Shown here piece by piece: positions 27,250 through 36,647 of a stretch of 64,000 bases of DNA. The DNA comes from Paenibacillus sp. IHBB 10380 (lineage in GTDB: Bacteria; Bacillota; Bacilli; Paenibacillales; Paenibacillaceae): assembly GCF_000949425.1 (NCBI RefSeq), contig NZ_CP010976.1, forward strand, positions 372,001 through 436,000, written 5' to 3'. Both the position numbers and the translations under genes were made by a program. The notes under the pieces were generated by a model, which did not search any database, was not told the origin of the DNA, and saw nothing but the letters and a program-made list of their open reading frames with translations. Numbering within the stretch: position 1 is the first letter of the stretch; each line of letters begins with the position of its first letter.

Positions 27250-27299
27250 AATATAATAAAGTTAAGTTTTAACGATACTTTCTTATATTTCTACGAGAA
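27248..27299. repeat. Dispersed palindromic element, copy 1 (AAATATAA…TTATATTTCTACGAGAA)
   Basis: Shares AAAATATAA near its start and an exact 18-bp end (CTTATATTTCTACGAGAA, 27282-27299) with the element at 55278-55331. The arms AAATATAA and TTATATTT are complementary. Confidence 0.45.
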
Positions 27300-28025
27300 G
27301 GGGCTGTCCCAAAAGTAGATTACTCTTATTGATGAGACAACCACTTTTTCTAAAAAAAGAACTGATGTCAGAGAAAGCAGGTCAAGGTAGTTATCCTTGG
27401 TCTGCTTTTGGTATTTTTGTTCCATTGCATATATAGTCCTTTTCCAAAAGGGGTTCAATTTGACCTGTAGAATCATTTATCTTGCTGAAATATTTAACCT
27501 ATGGTGTAGGGGAATAATCATCGAAGTTACTTTTTTCATGTTTACCCCCACTTTTTTTGTTCTTAAATACATATTTCTAGGTGATAATACCTAATTGTAA
27601 TAATGCTAAATTATACATAAATATCCAAAATGAACAATCATCCTGTTTTTCGCGCTTTCTTCTAGTCTAAAATGATCACTAATATGAGATGTTCTCCGTT
27701 CTATATGTTTATCTTTAGATCTTACGCCCCCTATTTTAAAATATTATAGCTATCAATTTACCCTCGCCATGAATCTACCAAAAGAGATACAAGCTTACAG
27801 ACATAAGTAGAAGCACACATTACTACGTAAAATAGTTCTATCTTCACCCCCAAATTATGACTTTATTCTACAATATTCGTAAAAGTTACTTCCAGCCTAT
27901 ACTCCATTCTCTAATATATGGGTAATATGGTTGTATACTCTACACACTATCAAGCAAGTAATCCCAAATTTGGAAGAGTTGGCATCTTGGAATTGATCAT
28001 CAAGTATTGTTTTACCAAAAAATGA
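27300..28025. other. Gene-free region upstream of LPMO gene
   Basis: GGGGCTGTCCCAAAAGT at 27300-27316 resembles the outer end of IS1182-type insertion sequences, and an AT-rich tract with paired GACAACCACTTTTTC and CAGAAAGCAGGTCAAG follows, but no transposase fragment can be read. The rest to 28025 is AT-rich leader, presumably with the LPMO promoter. I see no convincing gene. Confidence 0.4.
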
Positions 28026-28046
28026 ATGAATAAGGAGAAAAAAAGA

Positions 28047-29984
28047 ATGACAACACAACGTTTTAATCTTCACCTGTCTTCCAAGGTAACAGCACTCATG
28101 GTAGGTTTTTCAGTTATCTTATTAGGTTTCGCATTTTCACTAGTATTCGCTCAAAATGCTTCGGCTCACGGTTATATCGAGTCACCAGCGAGCCGTGCTT
28201 ATATGTGTAAGCAAGGCGAGAACACGAACTGTGGTTCTGTTCAGTATGAACCGCAAAGTATTGAATCCATCGGTAACTTCCCGACAACAGGTCCCGCAGA
28301 TGGACAAATAACGGGCGGTGGCATCTTTAAAGAACTTTATGAACAAAAATCGGATCGTTGGAAAAAAGTAACCCTTCAAACAGGCCTTAATACATTTACA
28401 TGGAAATTAACTGCTCCTCATGCGACAGACAACTGGAAATATTACATAACAAAAGCAAATTGGGATCCAAATAAACCGATTGGTCGCGATGATATTGAGC
28501 TTCTCTGCTCATTTGACGACAAAGGAGCAAAACCAAATCCTTCGACATCGCATCAATGTAATATCCCCGCCGATCGTACAGGGTATCAGCTTATCCTTGG
28601 CGTATGGGATATTGCAGATACTCCAATGGCTTTCTATCAAGTTATCGATGCAAATATTGTGAGCAATGGTACAGTGCAAGGACCGACAGTGCCTGCAAAT
28701 GTTAGCTCGACTAACAAAACAGCAACAAGCGTAACGCTAACATGGACAGCTTCTACAGCTCCAACAGGAATTGCAAAATATGAGGTATACCGTAACAGCA
28801 ATCTCGTTGGAACTTCGGTAACAAATTCCTATGTAGATCAAGAATTAACAGCTAACACAGCTTATGTGTATACTGTGAGATCCGTTGACGTAGCAGGTGG
28901 GAAATCACAAACTTCTCCAGCCGTAACCATTACAACATCCGCGGATAATGGCGGTAACAATGGCAATACGAACCCAGAATGGATCTCAACAAAAGCTTAT
29001 GTTGGTGGAGAGAAAGTACAATATAACGGCACTTCCTATGAAGCTAAATGGTGGACACAAAATGAAATCCCTGGTAAAGCGCAAGTATGGAAGTTAATCA
29101 GTGATGCAGGTCAAGGACCTACAGTACCAACAGGCGTTCATTCGATGAAAACGACATACACAAGCGTTTCACTCATGTGGACAGCTTCTACAGCTCCAAC
29201 AGGAATTACACAGTATGAAATCTATTCTAATCATATTTTGGTTGGAACGTCGACAACAACAGCCTATGAAGCAATTGGGCTTTCAGCCAACACATCTTAT
29301 GTGTTTACTGTAAAAGCTATTGATGGCGCTGGAAATAAATCACAAGCTTCATCCGCTTTTACTGTGAAGACCTCAACTGATGGTGGAACAGGCGGAAACG
29401 AAGGAAATAATTATCCGAAGTGGGATGCAACAAAAGCTTATGTTGGTGGAGAGAAAGTACAATATAACGGCGCTTCCTATGAAGCTAAATGGTGGACACA
29501 AAATGAAATCCCTGATAAAGCACAAGTATGGAAGTTAATCAGTGATGCAGGTCAAGGACCTACAGTACCAACAGGCGTTCATTCGATGAAAACGACATCC
29601 ACAAGCGTTTCACTCATGTGGACAGCTTCTACAGCTCCAACGGGAATTACACAGTATGAAATCTATTCTAATCATATTTTGGTTGGAACGTCGACAACAA
29701 CAGCCTATGAAGCAATTGGGCTTTCAGCCAACACATCTTATGTGTTTACTGTAAAAGCTATTGATGGCGCTGGAAATAAATCACAAGCTTCATCCGCTTT
29801 TACTGTGAAGACCTCAACTGATGGTGGAACAGGCGGAAACGAAGGGAATAATTATCCGAAGTGGGATGCAAAAAAAGCTTATGTTGGTGGAGAGAAAGTA
29901 CAATATAACGGCACTTCCTATGAAGCTAAATGGTGGACACAAAATGAAATCCCTGATAATGCACAAGTATGGAAACAAATCTAA
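28047..29984 (+). CDS. Secreted AA10 lytic polysaccharide monooxygenase with FN3 and chitin-binding repeats
   Basis: 645 residues from ATG 28047, 10 nt after AAGGAG (ATG 28026 has no ribosome site). Signal peptide ends SASA-like before HGYIESPASRAYMC, so the mature N-terminal His forms the copper histidine brace. AA10 domain to about residue 205, with the second brace His probably in TAPHATDNWKY. Then three FN3 domains (VPANVSSTNKTATSVTLTW; twice VPTGVHSMKTT) alternate with three CBM5/12-type modules (YVGGEKVQYNGTSYEAKWWT). It oxidises chitin chains outside the cell and helps release GlcNAc. The last two FN3-CBM units are near-identical repeats. An IS3 fragment lies immediately 3'. Confidence 0.93.
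   Translation: MTTQRFNLHLSSKVTALMVGFSVILLGFAFSLVFAQNASAHGYIESPASRAYMCKQGENTNCGSVQYEPQSIESIGNFPTTGPADGQITGGGIFKELYEQKSDRWKKVTLQTGLNTFTWKLTAPHATDNWKYYITKANWDPNKPIGRDDIELLCSFDDKGAKPNPSTSHQCNIPADRTGYQLILGVWDIADTPMAFYQVIDANIVSNGTVQGPTVPANVSSTNKTATSVTLTWTASTAPTGIAKYEVYRNSNLVGTSVTNSYVDQELTANTAYVYTVRSVDVAGGKSQTSPAVTITTSADNGGNNGNTNPEWISTKAYVGGEKVQYNGTSYEAKWWTQNEIPGKAQVWKLISDAGQGPTVPTGVHSMKTTYTSVSLMWTASTAPTGITQYEIYSNHILVGTSTTTAYEAIGLSANTSYVFTVKAIDGAGNKSQASSAFTVKTSTDGGTGGNEGNNYPKWDATKAYVGGEKVQYNGASYEAKWWTQNEIPDKAQVWKLISDAGQGPTVPTGVHSMKTTSTSVSLMWTASTAPTGITQYEIYSNHILVGTSTTTAYEAIGLSANTSYVFTVKAIDGAGNKSQASSAFTVKTSTDGGTGGNEGNNYPKWDAKKAYVGGEKVQYNGTSYEAKWWTQNEIPDNAQVWKQI
28991..29872 (+). repeat. Exact-period 441-bp tandem repeat within the LPMO gene
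   Basis: The unit starting AAAAGCTTATGTTGGTGGAG occurs at 28991, 29432 and (partial third copy) 29873, a period of 441 bp (147 codons) each time. The two full copies differ at only a few positions, e.g. TAC/TCC and ACT/GCT codons. Confidence 0.9.
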
Positions 29985-30012
29985 TTTACCCGATAAAAGA
30001 AAAGACCCTAGA

Positions 30013-30111
30013 TTAAGCTGCTAATAGATGGTTCCTGTATTCATCAGGAATCATCTTTTTTACTGCCCATTGATAACGATCAGTGTTGTAATATATTGCC
30101 ATCCAACCGTT
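30013..30111 (-). mobile_element. Remnant: C-terminus of an IS3-family (IS150-like) transposase
   Basis: Minus-strand translation NGWMAIYYNTDRYQWAVKKM then IPDEYRNHLLAA and TAA, a good match to the IS3 OrfB ending (…YNNDRYQWGLKKMTPVQYRDHLL). The frame is closed by TGA just upstream. It overlaps the downstream flank of the LPMO gene. Confidence 0.7.
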
Positions 30112-30240
30112 CAATCAGCTAATCTAAGGTTCGATCTACAATTTTTATTTCTAACGATGTGGATTTATAGGTTTATTTGAATCACTTAACTTCGGTGTAC
30201 GTATAGGTAGAGGTGATTAAACTTAAGGAGTTGGAGATGG

Positions 30241-31119
30241 ATGGCTTACATTGAGACGCAAGAACAGTTACAGGAACAGCTACGACAAATTGTGAAGTGG
30301 GAAAAGACGCAGAAAAAGGTATGGATTTGGGAGAAAATAGGTCGTATACCGTTTATGCTTTTGGACAAGCTCACACCCAATGTAGTGCGTGAGAAGTTGG
30401 GAACCGCACTTAATGAAATAGGAGGCTTTATTCAGACGGGTGGGCAGTATTTAGTCCAAGAGAAGTCCATGTTGAAGCGTCTGCATAAGGCTTCACAGCT
30501 AGGAGATGCTCAAGCCCTTCAACCAGCTTCTATAGTTGAGGATAAACTATTCACTCTGGAGCAGGTTAGACAGCTTCCCTTAACGATTATGGATGAGGTA
30601 GCAGATGAGTTGATTGCTAGTAGAGTAAAGCTCGCAGCTGCACAAGGAGCAACAACGGGAATCGGGGGAATATTCACGGTAGCGATCGATATTCCTGTCG
30701 TTCTGGGAATGTCTCTTAAAGTGCTACAAGAGCTTGCACTTTGTTATGGATATGACCCTAATAAGAAGCAGGAGCGCATATTTATTGTGAAATGCCTGCA
30801 GTTTTCACAAGCAGATGTAGTGGGAAGGAAAGCTATTCTAGAGGAACTTACTGCTCATTTCGACAACAACAACCGCGAAGATCAAGTCTTCTCTCAATTG
30901 CAAGGATGGCGTGAGGTTGTCCAGACTTATATAGATAGCTTTGGATGGAAGAAGTTGTTTCAGCTTGTCCCGATTGCTGGAATATTGTTCGGGTCTATTA
31001 GTAATAAGGGAATGATGGAGGGGGTCGGCGAAGCGGGTAAAATGCTCTACAGGAAGCGGAGAATTGTACAGCGATTAGAAGAAATGAAAGAGGAGGACAC
31101 AAATACACCGCTTGGATAA
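30241..31119 (+). CDS. EcsC family protein
   Basis: 292 residues. Matches the EcsC-like family: KTQKKVWIWEKIGRIPFMLLDKLTP, VADELIASRVKLAAAQGATTGIGGIFTVAIDIPVVLGMSL (a glycine-rich amphipathic hairpin), ALCYGYDPN and GWKKLFQLVPIAGILFGSISN. EcsC accompanies the EcsAB ABC transporter in B. subtilis, but no ecsAB is here. Stand-alone members are of unknown role. Start ATG 30241 after AAGGAGTTGGAG. Confidence 0.85.
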   Translation: MAYIETQEQLQEQLRQIVKWEKTQKKVWIWEKIGRIPFMLLDKLTPNVVREKLGTALNEIGGFIQTGGQYLVQEKSMLKRLHKASQLGDAQALQPASIVEDKLFTLEQVRQLPLTIMDEVADELIASRVKLAAAQGATTGIGGIFTVAIDIPVVLGMSLKVLQELALCYGYDPNKKQERIFIVKCLQFSQADVVGRKAILEELTAHFDNNNREDQVFSQLQGWREVVQTYIDSFGWKKLFQLVPIAGILFGSISNKGMMEGVGEAGKMLYRKRRIVQRLEEMKEEDTNTPLG

Positions 31120-31168
31120 CATGATGCCTCATGATCCAAACGGTGTGCATTTATTTATACGTAAAGGT

Positions 31169-32416
31169 TCAATCCTGTGATGACCACTGTTTTAACTTGG
31201 AATCTGACGGAAGCAGATATGTCAGAATTCCTAGTAGGGGTAGAAAACTACACATTTGCATAACAGATGTGATTCCGATGGAGTCCATCCAGTTACCCAG
31301 AATAAGTGAACCTAAACCACCCATTCCGAAGGCCAGACCTGTAATAAGTCCTGATACAGTACCTATTTTGCCAGGAATAAGCATCTGTGCATATACGACT
31401 GTTACAGAGAAGCTAGAGAATATAACAAGGCCGATGAAAGCGAGTAGAACGCCTGTCCAGAACAGATTAGCATATGGAAGAAGTAGGGCTAATGGAGCTG
31501 CACAAATCATCGATGCGAATATCATATTTCTTTTGCCGAATCGGTCCGAGAGTGGCCCGCCTAAGAAGGTACCCACAGCGCCAGCAGCCAGAAACATAAA
31601 AATATAAATCTGTGAATCATGAACTGAAAGATGGAATACTTCCATTAAATAAAATGAATAATAGTTACTTACGGATGAAGCATACCACGAACGAACAAAC
31701 ACAAGTAGAATCAAGACGATGAGTGCATAAATTACTTTTTGTCGTACGTCAGGGTTCATCGTTCGAGTGTTTGTTTTCTTCTGATGATGGCCGTTTGTTA
31801 ACGTGCGCCCATACCATCTAGCAATAACCATCTGGACAGCGATGCCTGCCGCTGCTACACCCGTGAACCATATCGCTCCAAATTGACCAAGTGGAATAAA
31901 GATCCACATGGTCAGCATAGGGGCAAGGGATTGCCCTGCATTGCCGCCTACCTGAAAGATGGATTGTGCAAGACCACGACGTGAGCCAGCAGCCATATGG
32001 GATACGCGTGAGCCTTCTGGGTGAAAAGCAGCTGAGCCGAGTCCCACGAAAATAACCGCGATTAGAACAGATGAATAGTTTGCAGCGTACGCAAGCAATA
32101 GCATGCCTGTGAAAGTAAATCCCATCCCGATCGGAAGTATTGCGGGTGTGGGTCTTTTATCTGAGAACCATCCCACTACAGGTTGCATAATAGATGCCGT
32201 GAAATTAATGGCGAACGAGATCATGCCAATCTGGGCAAAGGTAAGGTTCATCGATTGCTTCAGAATTGGAAAGATAGCTGGTATGACGGATTGAATGGAA
32301 TCATTAAATAAGTGTACTAAACTAATGGCAATCAATATCCAAAATATGGTTGGATGATTATTATCTTCAGGGCTTGGTTGTAACTTCGCACCTGCTTTGG
32401 GGATGGATAGGCTCAG
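31169..32416 (-). CDS. Fsr-like MFS transporter, probable CTG start
   Basis: About 415 residues, 12 membrane helices. SLVHLFNDSIQSVIPAIFPI, ASIMQPVVGWFSDKRP, VGLGSAAFHPEGSRVSHMA and SIFQVGGNAGQSLAP are signatures of the fosmidomycin-resistance (Fsr) branch. AGAVGTFLGGPLSDRFGKRN is the loop between helices 8 and 9. The first standard start (TTG 32335) would cut into helix 1 and has no ribosome site. In frame, 27 codons upstream, CTG 32416 sits 8 nt after a perfect AGGAGG. This gives a usual 30-residue cytoplasmic leader (LSLSIPKAGAKLQPSPEDNN). Converges with the EcsC gene. Substrate unknown. Confidence 0.85.
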   Translation of the reverse strand: MSLSIPKAGAKLQPSPEDNNHPTIFWILIAISLVHLFNDSIQSVIPAIFPILKQSMNLTFAQIGMISFAINFTASIMQPVVGWFSDKRPTPAILPIGMGFTFTGMLLLAYAANYSSVLIAVIFVGLGSAAFHPEGSRVSHMAAGSRRGLAQSIFQVGGNAGQSLAPMLTMWIFIPLGQFGAIWFTGVAAAGIAVQMVIARWYGRTLTNGHHQKKTNTRTMNPDVRQKVIYALIVLILLVFVRSWYASSVSNYYSFYLMEVFHLSVHDSQIYIFMFLAAGAVGTFLGGPLSDRFGKRNMIFASMICAAPLALLLPYANLFWTGVLLAFIGLVIFSSFSVTVVYAQMLIPGKIGTVSGLITGLAFGMGGLGSLILGNWMDSIGITSVMQMCSFLPLLGILTYLLPSDSKLKQWSSQD

Positions 32417-32452
32417 ATAGGTGACCTCCTAGGGCATGCAAATTTCAAATTA

Positions 32453-32488
32453 TGAACTAAGAATATGAGGGTTCGTCTTTAGTTCATT
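32453..32488. repeat. Dispersed palindromic repeat, copy B
   Basis: ATGAACTAAG … CTTTAGTTCAT hairpin immediately 3' of queF. The right 28 bp (32461-32488) equal the left end of copy A in reverse complement. It may serve as the queF terminator (followed by TTTATCTATT in plus orientation only). Confidence 0.6.
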
Positions 32489-32986
32489 TTATCTATTATC
32501 TACGGTTTCGGGGTACATGTCATGATTCATCAGTCTATGTTGCGCCATAGCTTCGTATTTCGTATTTTCCTGACCATAGTTACAGTAGGGATCAATAGAT
32601 ATACCACCACGTGGTGTGAATTTGCCCCATACTTCAATATATTTAGGGTCCATTAACTTAATAAGGTCATTCATGATAATATTCATACAATCTTCGTGGA
32701 AATCTCCATGATTACGGAAGCTAAAAAGGTATAACTTCAGAGACTTACTTTCAACCATATGAATATTAGGAATGTAACTAATATAGATTGTAGCAAAGTC
32801 CGGCTGACCTGTGATCGGACAAAGACTAGTGAATTCAGGACAATTAAACTTAACGAAGTAATCTCGGTAGGGATGCTTGTTCTCGAAGCTCTCTAGAATC
32901 TCGGGGTCATATTCAAAAGAGTACTTCGTTCCTTGATTCCCGAGAAGAGTAATATCTTTCATTTCATCTTGTTGTCTTCCAGACAT
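32489..32986 (-). CDS. queF: NADPH-dependent 7-cyano-7-deazaguanine (preQ0) reductase
   Basis: 165 residues from ATG 32986, 7 nt after AAAGGAG (the frame is open upstream to 33043 without a ribosome site). Short, B. subtilis-type QueF with [20 protein letters not shown] (nucleophilic Cys) and [24 protein letters not shown] (the family's NADPH motif E(S/L)K(S/A)hK(L/Y)(Y/F/W)). It reduces preQ0 to preQ1 for queuosine in tRNA. Last gene of queCDEF. Confidence 0.96.
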   Translation of the reverse strand: MSGRQQDEMKDITLLGNQGTKYSFEYDPEILESFENKHPYRDYFVKFNCPEFTSLCPITGQPDFATIYISYIPNIHMVESKSLKLYLFSFRNHGDFHEDCMNIIMNDLIKLMDPKYIEVWGKFTPRGGISIDPYCNYGQENTKYEAMAQHRLMNHDMYPETVDNR

Positions 32987-33035
32987 GTTCATTCTCCTTT
33001 TGTCGCTATTAATCATAGCCAAATGATATTTTATT

Positions 33036-33782
33036 TTATACACCTCGTTTATTTCCCCACACTAACGTATGAAGCTGAGGAAGCACTCGAACGTTATTAA
33101 GAATAGTCGACTCCATGACCTGTTCAATTAACCACTCATAACGTTGCAATAGAAACGAGGTGTGGTCCGTTATATCCATCGTATGCACGTCTGGATTTCC
33201 AATCTGGAGGAATAAAGGAACAGTAGGATAACGTAAATGGATCTTCTCAGAGTAGTTCAAATCAATGGCATCAAAGATAACGACTTTTAGACTGTGTGTA
33301 AAAGGAGCAGGACGTTGCTCTAGACGCTCCAATATATAATCAAGCTTCTCCCAATCCGTGCTCATGCCAGAGCTTGGAGGCTTAGGAGACAAAGTGACCT
33401 CATCAATATCCAATAGCCAATCTTGCCATTTAGAGCCTTGCGTCTCTACTGCAACCGTAATATGGTGCAAATGAAGTAAGTCTATCAGTGAACCTAATTG
33501 AGGAAGTAGGGCGGGGTTGCCACCTGATAGAGTTACATGAGAGAATCGTTGCCCCCCAATATCGGATAGTTTCGTCCATATGTCCTCCGGCTGCATGGCT
33601 TGGATCTGGTCAACACCACTACCGTCCCAAGTAAAGGCTGAGTCGCACCACGAGCAGCGATACTCGCAGCCCGCCGTACGAATAAACATGGTCTTGGTCC
33701 CAATGACCATGCCCTCACCCTGAACGGTGGGGCCGAATATTTCCATAACCGGAATAGGAGGAGATGACTTGCCCTTACTCAT
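33036..33782 (-). CDS. queE: 7-carboxy-7-deazaguanine synthase (radical SAM)
   Basis: About 248 residues from ATG 33782, whose A is the last base of the queD stop (TAATG coupling). GTG 33794 is an alternative. [13 protein letters not shown] and the cluster motif CEYRCSWC are QueE hallmarks; the spacing CX3CX2C is canonical. [27 protein letters not shown] and [12 protein letters not shown] follow. It converts carboxy-tetrahydropterin to 7-carboxy-7-deazaguanine. Confidence 0.95.
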   Translation of the reverse strand: MSKGKSSPPIPVMEIFGPTVQGEGMVIGTKTMFIRTAGCEYRCSWCDSAFTWDGSGVDQIQAMQPEDIWTKLSDIGGQRFSHVTLSGGNPALLPQLGSLIDLLHLHHITVAVETQGSKWQDWLLDIDEVTLSPKPPSSGMSTDWEKLDYILERLEQRPAPFTHSLKVVIFDAIDLNYSEKIHLRYPTVPLFLQIGNPDVHTMDITDHTSFLLQRYEWLIEQVMESTILNNVRVLPQLHTLVWGNKRGV

Positions 33783-34270
33783 TAAATCATCCACTCCCGT
33801 CTAGCCTCAGCATAGCTGGTTGGTGTCTCATACAATCTTACGAATTCTGTACGTGTTGTGGCTTCTGAGGTCTGATGTATTCTAGTACTCAGGGCCATCT
33901 CTAATTGTTCAAATAGCCATACGACCATATTTTCAGCTGTAGTGTTCATCTTCGGTAAAGTTTCATTCAAATAGCGGTGATCTAGATAGGGTTCAATAGA
34001 CTCTTTCCAGATCGTTTTGATATCTCCGAAATCCACGGTAATCCCCACGTCATCAGGGACACCGCTAATACCGAAGACGGCTTTATACGTGTGTCCATGT
34101 AAGTTTTTACATTTGCCCTCATACGCATGTAAGTGATGAGCAGCGTCGAATGTGAACTCTTTGCACACGAGTACTCTTTTACGATGATAACGTAGCTCTT
34201 GATGATCTATATCCTCACCTAATCGCTGCAGTTGGTCAACAATGCGAAATTCCCCTGGAGTTCGCATCAT
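33782..34270 (-). CDS. queD: 6-carboxy-5,6,7,8-tetrahydropterin synthase
   Basis: 162 residues. [25 protein letters not shown] carries the zinc-binding His residues and the catalytic Cys of the PTPS/QueD family; [18 protein letters not shown] and PTAEN-like [15 protein letters not shown] follow. The 30-residue N-terminal extension ([20 protein letters not shown]) is longer than in E. coli QueD. It overlaps queC by 4 nt. Confidence 0.95.
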   Translation of the reverse strand: MMRTPGEFRIVDQLQRLGEDIDHQELRYHRKRVLVCKEFTFDAAHHLHAYEGKCKNLHGHTYKAVFGISGVPDDVGITVDFGDIKTIWKESIEPYLDHRYLNETLPKMNTTAENMVVWLFEQLEMALSTRIHQTSEATTRTEFVRLYETPTSYAEARREWMI

Positions 34271-34950
34271 GACTGTACCTTGCCTTGCAACGGGGAGGAG
34301 TTTCGCTCGGCAGAATACTGCTCAAGACCAGCCTTCCGAAGCTTGCATGCGGGGCATTCTCCACATCCATCGCCAATGATGCCGTTATAGCAAGTTAGTG
34401 TACGTTCCTGTACATACTCAAAGGCCCCTAACTCATCAGCCATTTTCCACGTCTCAGCCTTATTTAGCCACATTAGAGGAGTGTGGATGACAAAATTATA
34501 ATCCATGGATAGATTAAGTGAGACATTCATCGACTTGATGAATACATCCCGGCAATCAGGATAGCCACTAAAGTCTGTTTCACATACACCTGTAATAAGA
34601 TGTCTGGCACCTAATTGTTTCGCGAGAACTGCGGCAAAACTAAGGAATAGTAAGTTACGACCCTCTACGAAGGTGTTAGGAAGCTCTCCTTCTTCGTGTG
34701 AAATTTCTTGGTCGCTACGAGTGAGTGCATTAGGAGCAAGCTGATTCAGGAGACTCATATCGAGAATCGTCTGTTTGACACCCAGATCCGCGGCTATACT
34801 TGCCGCACATTCAATTTCTAGCTTATGACGTTGTCCATAATCGAACGTCACTACCTCTACCTCAGTAAAGTGTTGTTTTGCCCAGAATAGGCATGTGGTG
34901 CTGTCTTGACCACCGCTAAATACGACGACTGCTTTTTCGTTTGTAAACAT
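34267..34950 (-). CDS. queC: 7-cyano-7-deazaguanine synthase
   Basis: 227 residues. PP-loop ATPase motif [17 protein letters not shown], then [31 protein letters not shown] and the C-terminal zinc Cys set in [20 protein letters not shown]. It makes preQ0 from 7-carboxy-7-deazaguanine, ammonia and ATP. First gene of queCDEF, behind a preQ1-I riboswitch leader; ribosome site AGGGAGG. Confidence 0.96.
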   Translation of the reverse strand: MFTNEKAVVVFSGGQDSTTCLFWAKQHFTEVEVVTFDYGQRHKLEIECAASIAADLGVKQTILDMSLLNQLAPNALTRSDQEISHEEGELPNTFVEGRNLLFLSFAAVLAKQLGARHLITGVCETDFSGYPDCRDVFIKSMNVSLNLSMDYNFVIHTPLMWLNKAETWKMADELGAFEYVQERTLTCYNGIIGDGCGECPACKLRKAGLEQYSAERNSSPLQGKVQS

Positions 34951-35050
34951 AAAAAAACCTCCCTATCTTCTTTAGATTCTTAGAAGAGAGAAAGATTCAT
35001 GAACTAGTTTCCAACTCAAAAACAATCCTTACCCGTAATGAAATAAGGAA

Positions 35051-35087
35051 AATAGTTTTTTATAGAGGGAGTTCGCGAACCTCTCCC
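35051..35087 (-). promoter_or_regulatory. preQ1-I riboswitch aptamer
   Basis: Minus strand: GAGAGGTTCGCGAACTCCC then TCTATAAAAAACTA matches the class I preQ1 aptamer (short stem-loop, CCCTC, then A-rich TATAAAAAACTA tail forming the pseudoknot). It lies about 100 nt upstream of queC, so preQ1 should repress queCDEF. The leader then holds a weak TCCTTA/TAAGGA-TTGTTTTT stem at about 35030-35048 that could act as the terminator. Confidence 0.92.
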
Positions 35088-35140
35088 ATGCATGTATGCA
35101 TGGATCATCTTCAATTGTTTCAAATCCACATAAAGTGCGT

Positions 35141-35164
35141 GTTCAAAAAGTTGACTTTTTGAAC
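35141..35164. terminator. Perfect 24-bp palindrome between AIM24 gene and que leader
   Basis: GTTCAAAAAGT TG ACTTTTTGAAC, 11-bp arms with a 2-nt loop. It may end the AIM24-like transcript upstream, or be a dispersed repeat; a T-rich tail is only present inside the arm. Confidence 0.4.
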
Positions 35165-35208
35165 AACCTCTTATGGGATGTTGAACGAGATTCATTATAA
35201 CATGAACA

Positions 35209-35913
35209 TTATTTAATAAACACACCTCCGAAGGGAATCACTTCTCTAAGGATGCGTTTGATGACGCCTTCATTCTCCATTTCCTTCTCTAGCTTGTGAT
35301 TCTGCCTTCCCGCTTGATATAGGACAGTACCAAGTCCAGTCATCTTCCAATGATAGCTCATGTATTGGCTAGCTAGGGTGTTCCCATAGACTGTAAGTTC
35401 CAGCTTTGCATTCTCAGGATAGGCAACGAGGCTGCCAGCATCTACATACAGAGGCTCAGTAGGATGAAGCTCAGTTTCACATACGGGTCCTTGTGTTAGG
35501 ATACCAACTGTTCCTGTACCCGCGAATTTCACTTTGACAGCATCACGTGTGATAAACATATTTTTAATTCGTAAAAGTCTAGTCTGCATCGTGATGTCAT
35601 GACTATAGAAAAAAAGACTACGGAAATCATAGAGCAGATCACTTCCCTCTTTCAGTTCGACAGATTTCATAGCAAAACCAGGAGGTAAAGCTGCAACAAA
35701 TTGGCAAGGGCCTGTCATGTCGGCTTGAATCAGTCTACGTTTACGAAATATCCCTTTCACGTTCATGAAGCGATCACTACGACCATCGGAGGGACCACGA
35801 TAGGATACAATCTGTTCAGGATGGAGTAAATGGAGCTGTTCTTGATCTCTAAGAGAGAAGGTCACAGCTTGTCCGATTCCACCATCGTTGTGATTATTTG
35901 TCTGGATCTTCAT
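35209..35913 (-). CDS. AIM24 family protein
   Basis: 234 residues, beta-rich. LHPEQIVSYRGPSDGRSDRFMN, FAGTGTVGILTQGPVCETELHPTEPLYVDAGSLVAY and LTVYGN follow the AIM24/TIGR00266 pattern of a trimeric beta-prism protein (related to a mitochondrial biogenesis factor, function in bacteria unknown). C-terminal basic helix KREV-IPFGGVFIK. It lies between a coiled-coil membrane protein and the que operon, same strand. Confidence 0.75.
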   Translation of the reverse strand: MKIQTNNHNDGGIGQAVTFSLRDQEQLHLLHPEQIVSYRGPSDGRSDRFMNVKGIFRKRRLIQADMTGPCQFVAALPPGFAMKSVELKEGSDLLYDFRSLFFYSHDITMQTRLLRIKNMFITRDAVKVKFAGTGTVGILTQGPVCETELHPTEPLYVDAGSLVAYPENAKLELTVYGNTLASQYMSYHWKMTGLGTVLYQAGRQNHKLEKEMENEGVIKRILREVIPFGGVFIK

Positions 35914-35936
35914 TTATACCGTGCCCCCTGAAATTA

Positions 35937-36356
35937 CTATTTATTAGATCTTTGCATGATGAATCTTAGGGTACGTATAAGAATGAAGTAACCTATGAAT
36001 AATGCAATCGCCCAGATAATAACGACTTTGATTTGTTGTGTACGGCTTTGCTTTGAACTTTCAGCATCCTGTAATAATGTAATGGTCTCTGTAAGCTGAC
36101 GATTCTGCTCCATCAGACTTATTTGTTGTTCTTGGTAATTCTTGATATTTACTCTTGCTTCTTCGAGTTCATTAAGGGTTTGTTGGTAGTTCTCCTTCAG
36201 TTTATTCACTTCACTGGGAATTTCTGAGAGCTGCTCAACTCCATTATAGAAATCAGTAAAATAATTAGCGTGAGCTGTGGGTGACAAGAATAGAAGACAG
36301 CCAGACAAGAGTACAAGGAAGAAAGAATAGATGATACGTATTTGATCATTCTTCAT
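35937..36356 (-). CDS. Membrane protein with signal peptide, coiled coil and C-terminal helix
   Basis: 139 residues from ATG 36356 (GGCGGTG ribosome site; GTG 36365 possible). N-terminal signal (IYSFFLVLLSGCLLFLSPTAHA), an extracytoplasmic coiled coil from about 45 to 100 (LKENYQQTLNELEEARVNI), then one membrane helix (VVIIWAIALFIGYFILI) and a basic tail. No family recognised. The topology suggests an envelope scaffold or a partner of the adjacent AIM24 protein (23 nt apart). Confidence 0.65.
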   Translation of the reverse strand: MKNDQIRIIYSFFLVLLSGCLLFLSPTAHANYFTDFYNGVEQLSEIPSEVNKLKENYQQTLNELEEARVNIKNYQEQQISLMEQNRQLTETITLLQDAESSKQSRTQQIKVVIIWAIALFIGYFILIRTLRFIMQRSNK

Positions 36357-36616
36357 ATTAATCACCGCCTAAAGTTTGTAAAGGATTGATGTGGGTTATA
36401 TGTATCAATACACTACTTAAAGGACTACGAAAAGGATGCAAAATTCTGAAAAAAATATATATAAATATTCATTACTGTTAATGGCGAGCCGGTAGGAAAC
36501 GGACTCTTAATCGATAAAATTACACTTATCTACCTATCAAGATGGAAGGTGAATCTTCCATTGATGCAGAGAGACAACGGAGTTATCGTAAATTTCAATC
36601 TAATCTAGGATGTAGA

Positions 36617-36647
36617 ATGAGTCCCACACGTGAGTGGGGCTTTTTTT
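36617..36647 (+). terminator. Orphan terminator 1 in gene-free region
   Basis: GTCCCAC/GTGGGGC stem followed by TTTTTTTA, plus orientation. No plus-strand gene precedes it. Confidence 0.7.

Noticed and set aside
27291..27476. Minus-strand ORF next to an IS1182-like end sequence
   Set aside because: The translation shows no transposase motif, and the reading frame covers repeats and likely non-coding IS flank.
31131..31607. Plus-strand ORF overlapping the 3' end of the MFS gene
   Set aside because: It lies antisense to conserved MFS helices and lacks any family signature.
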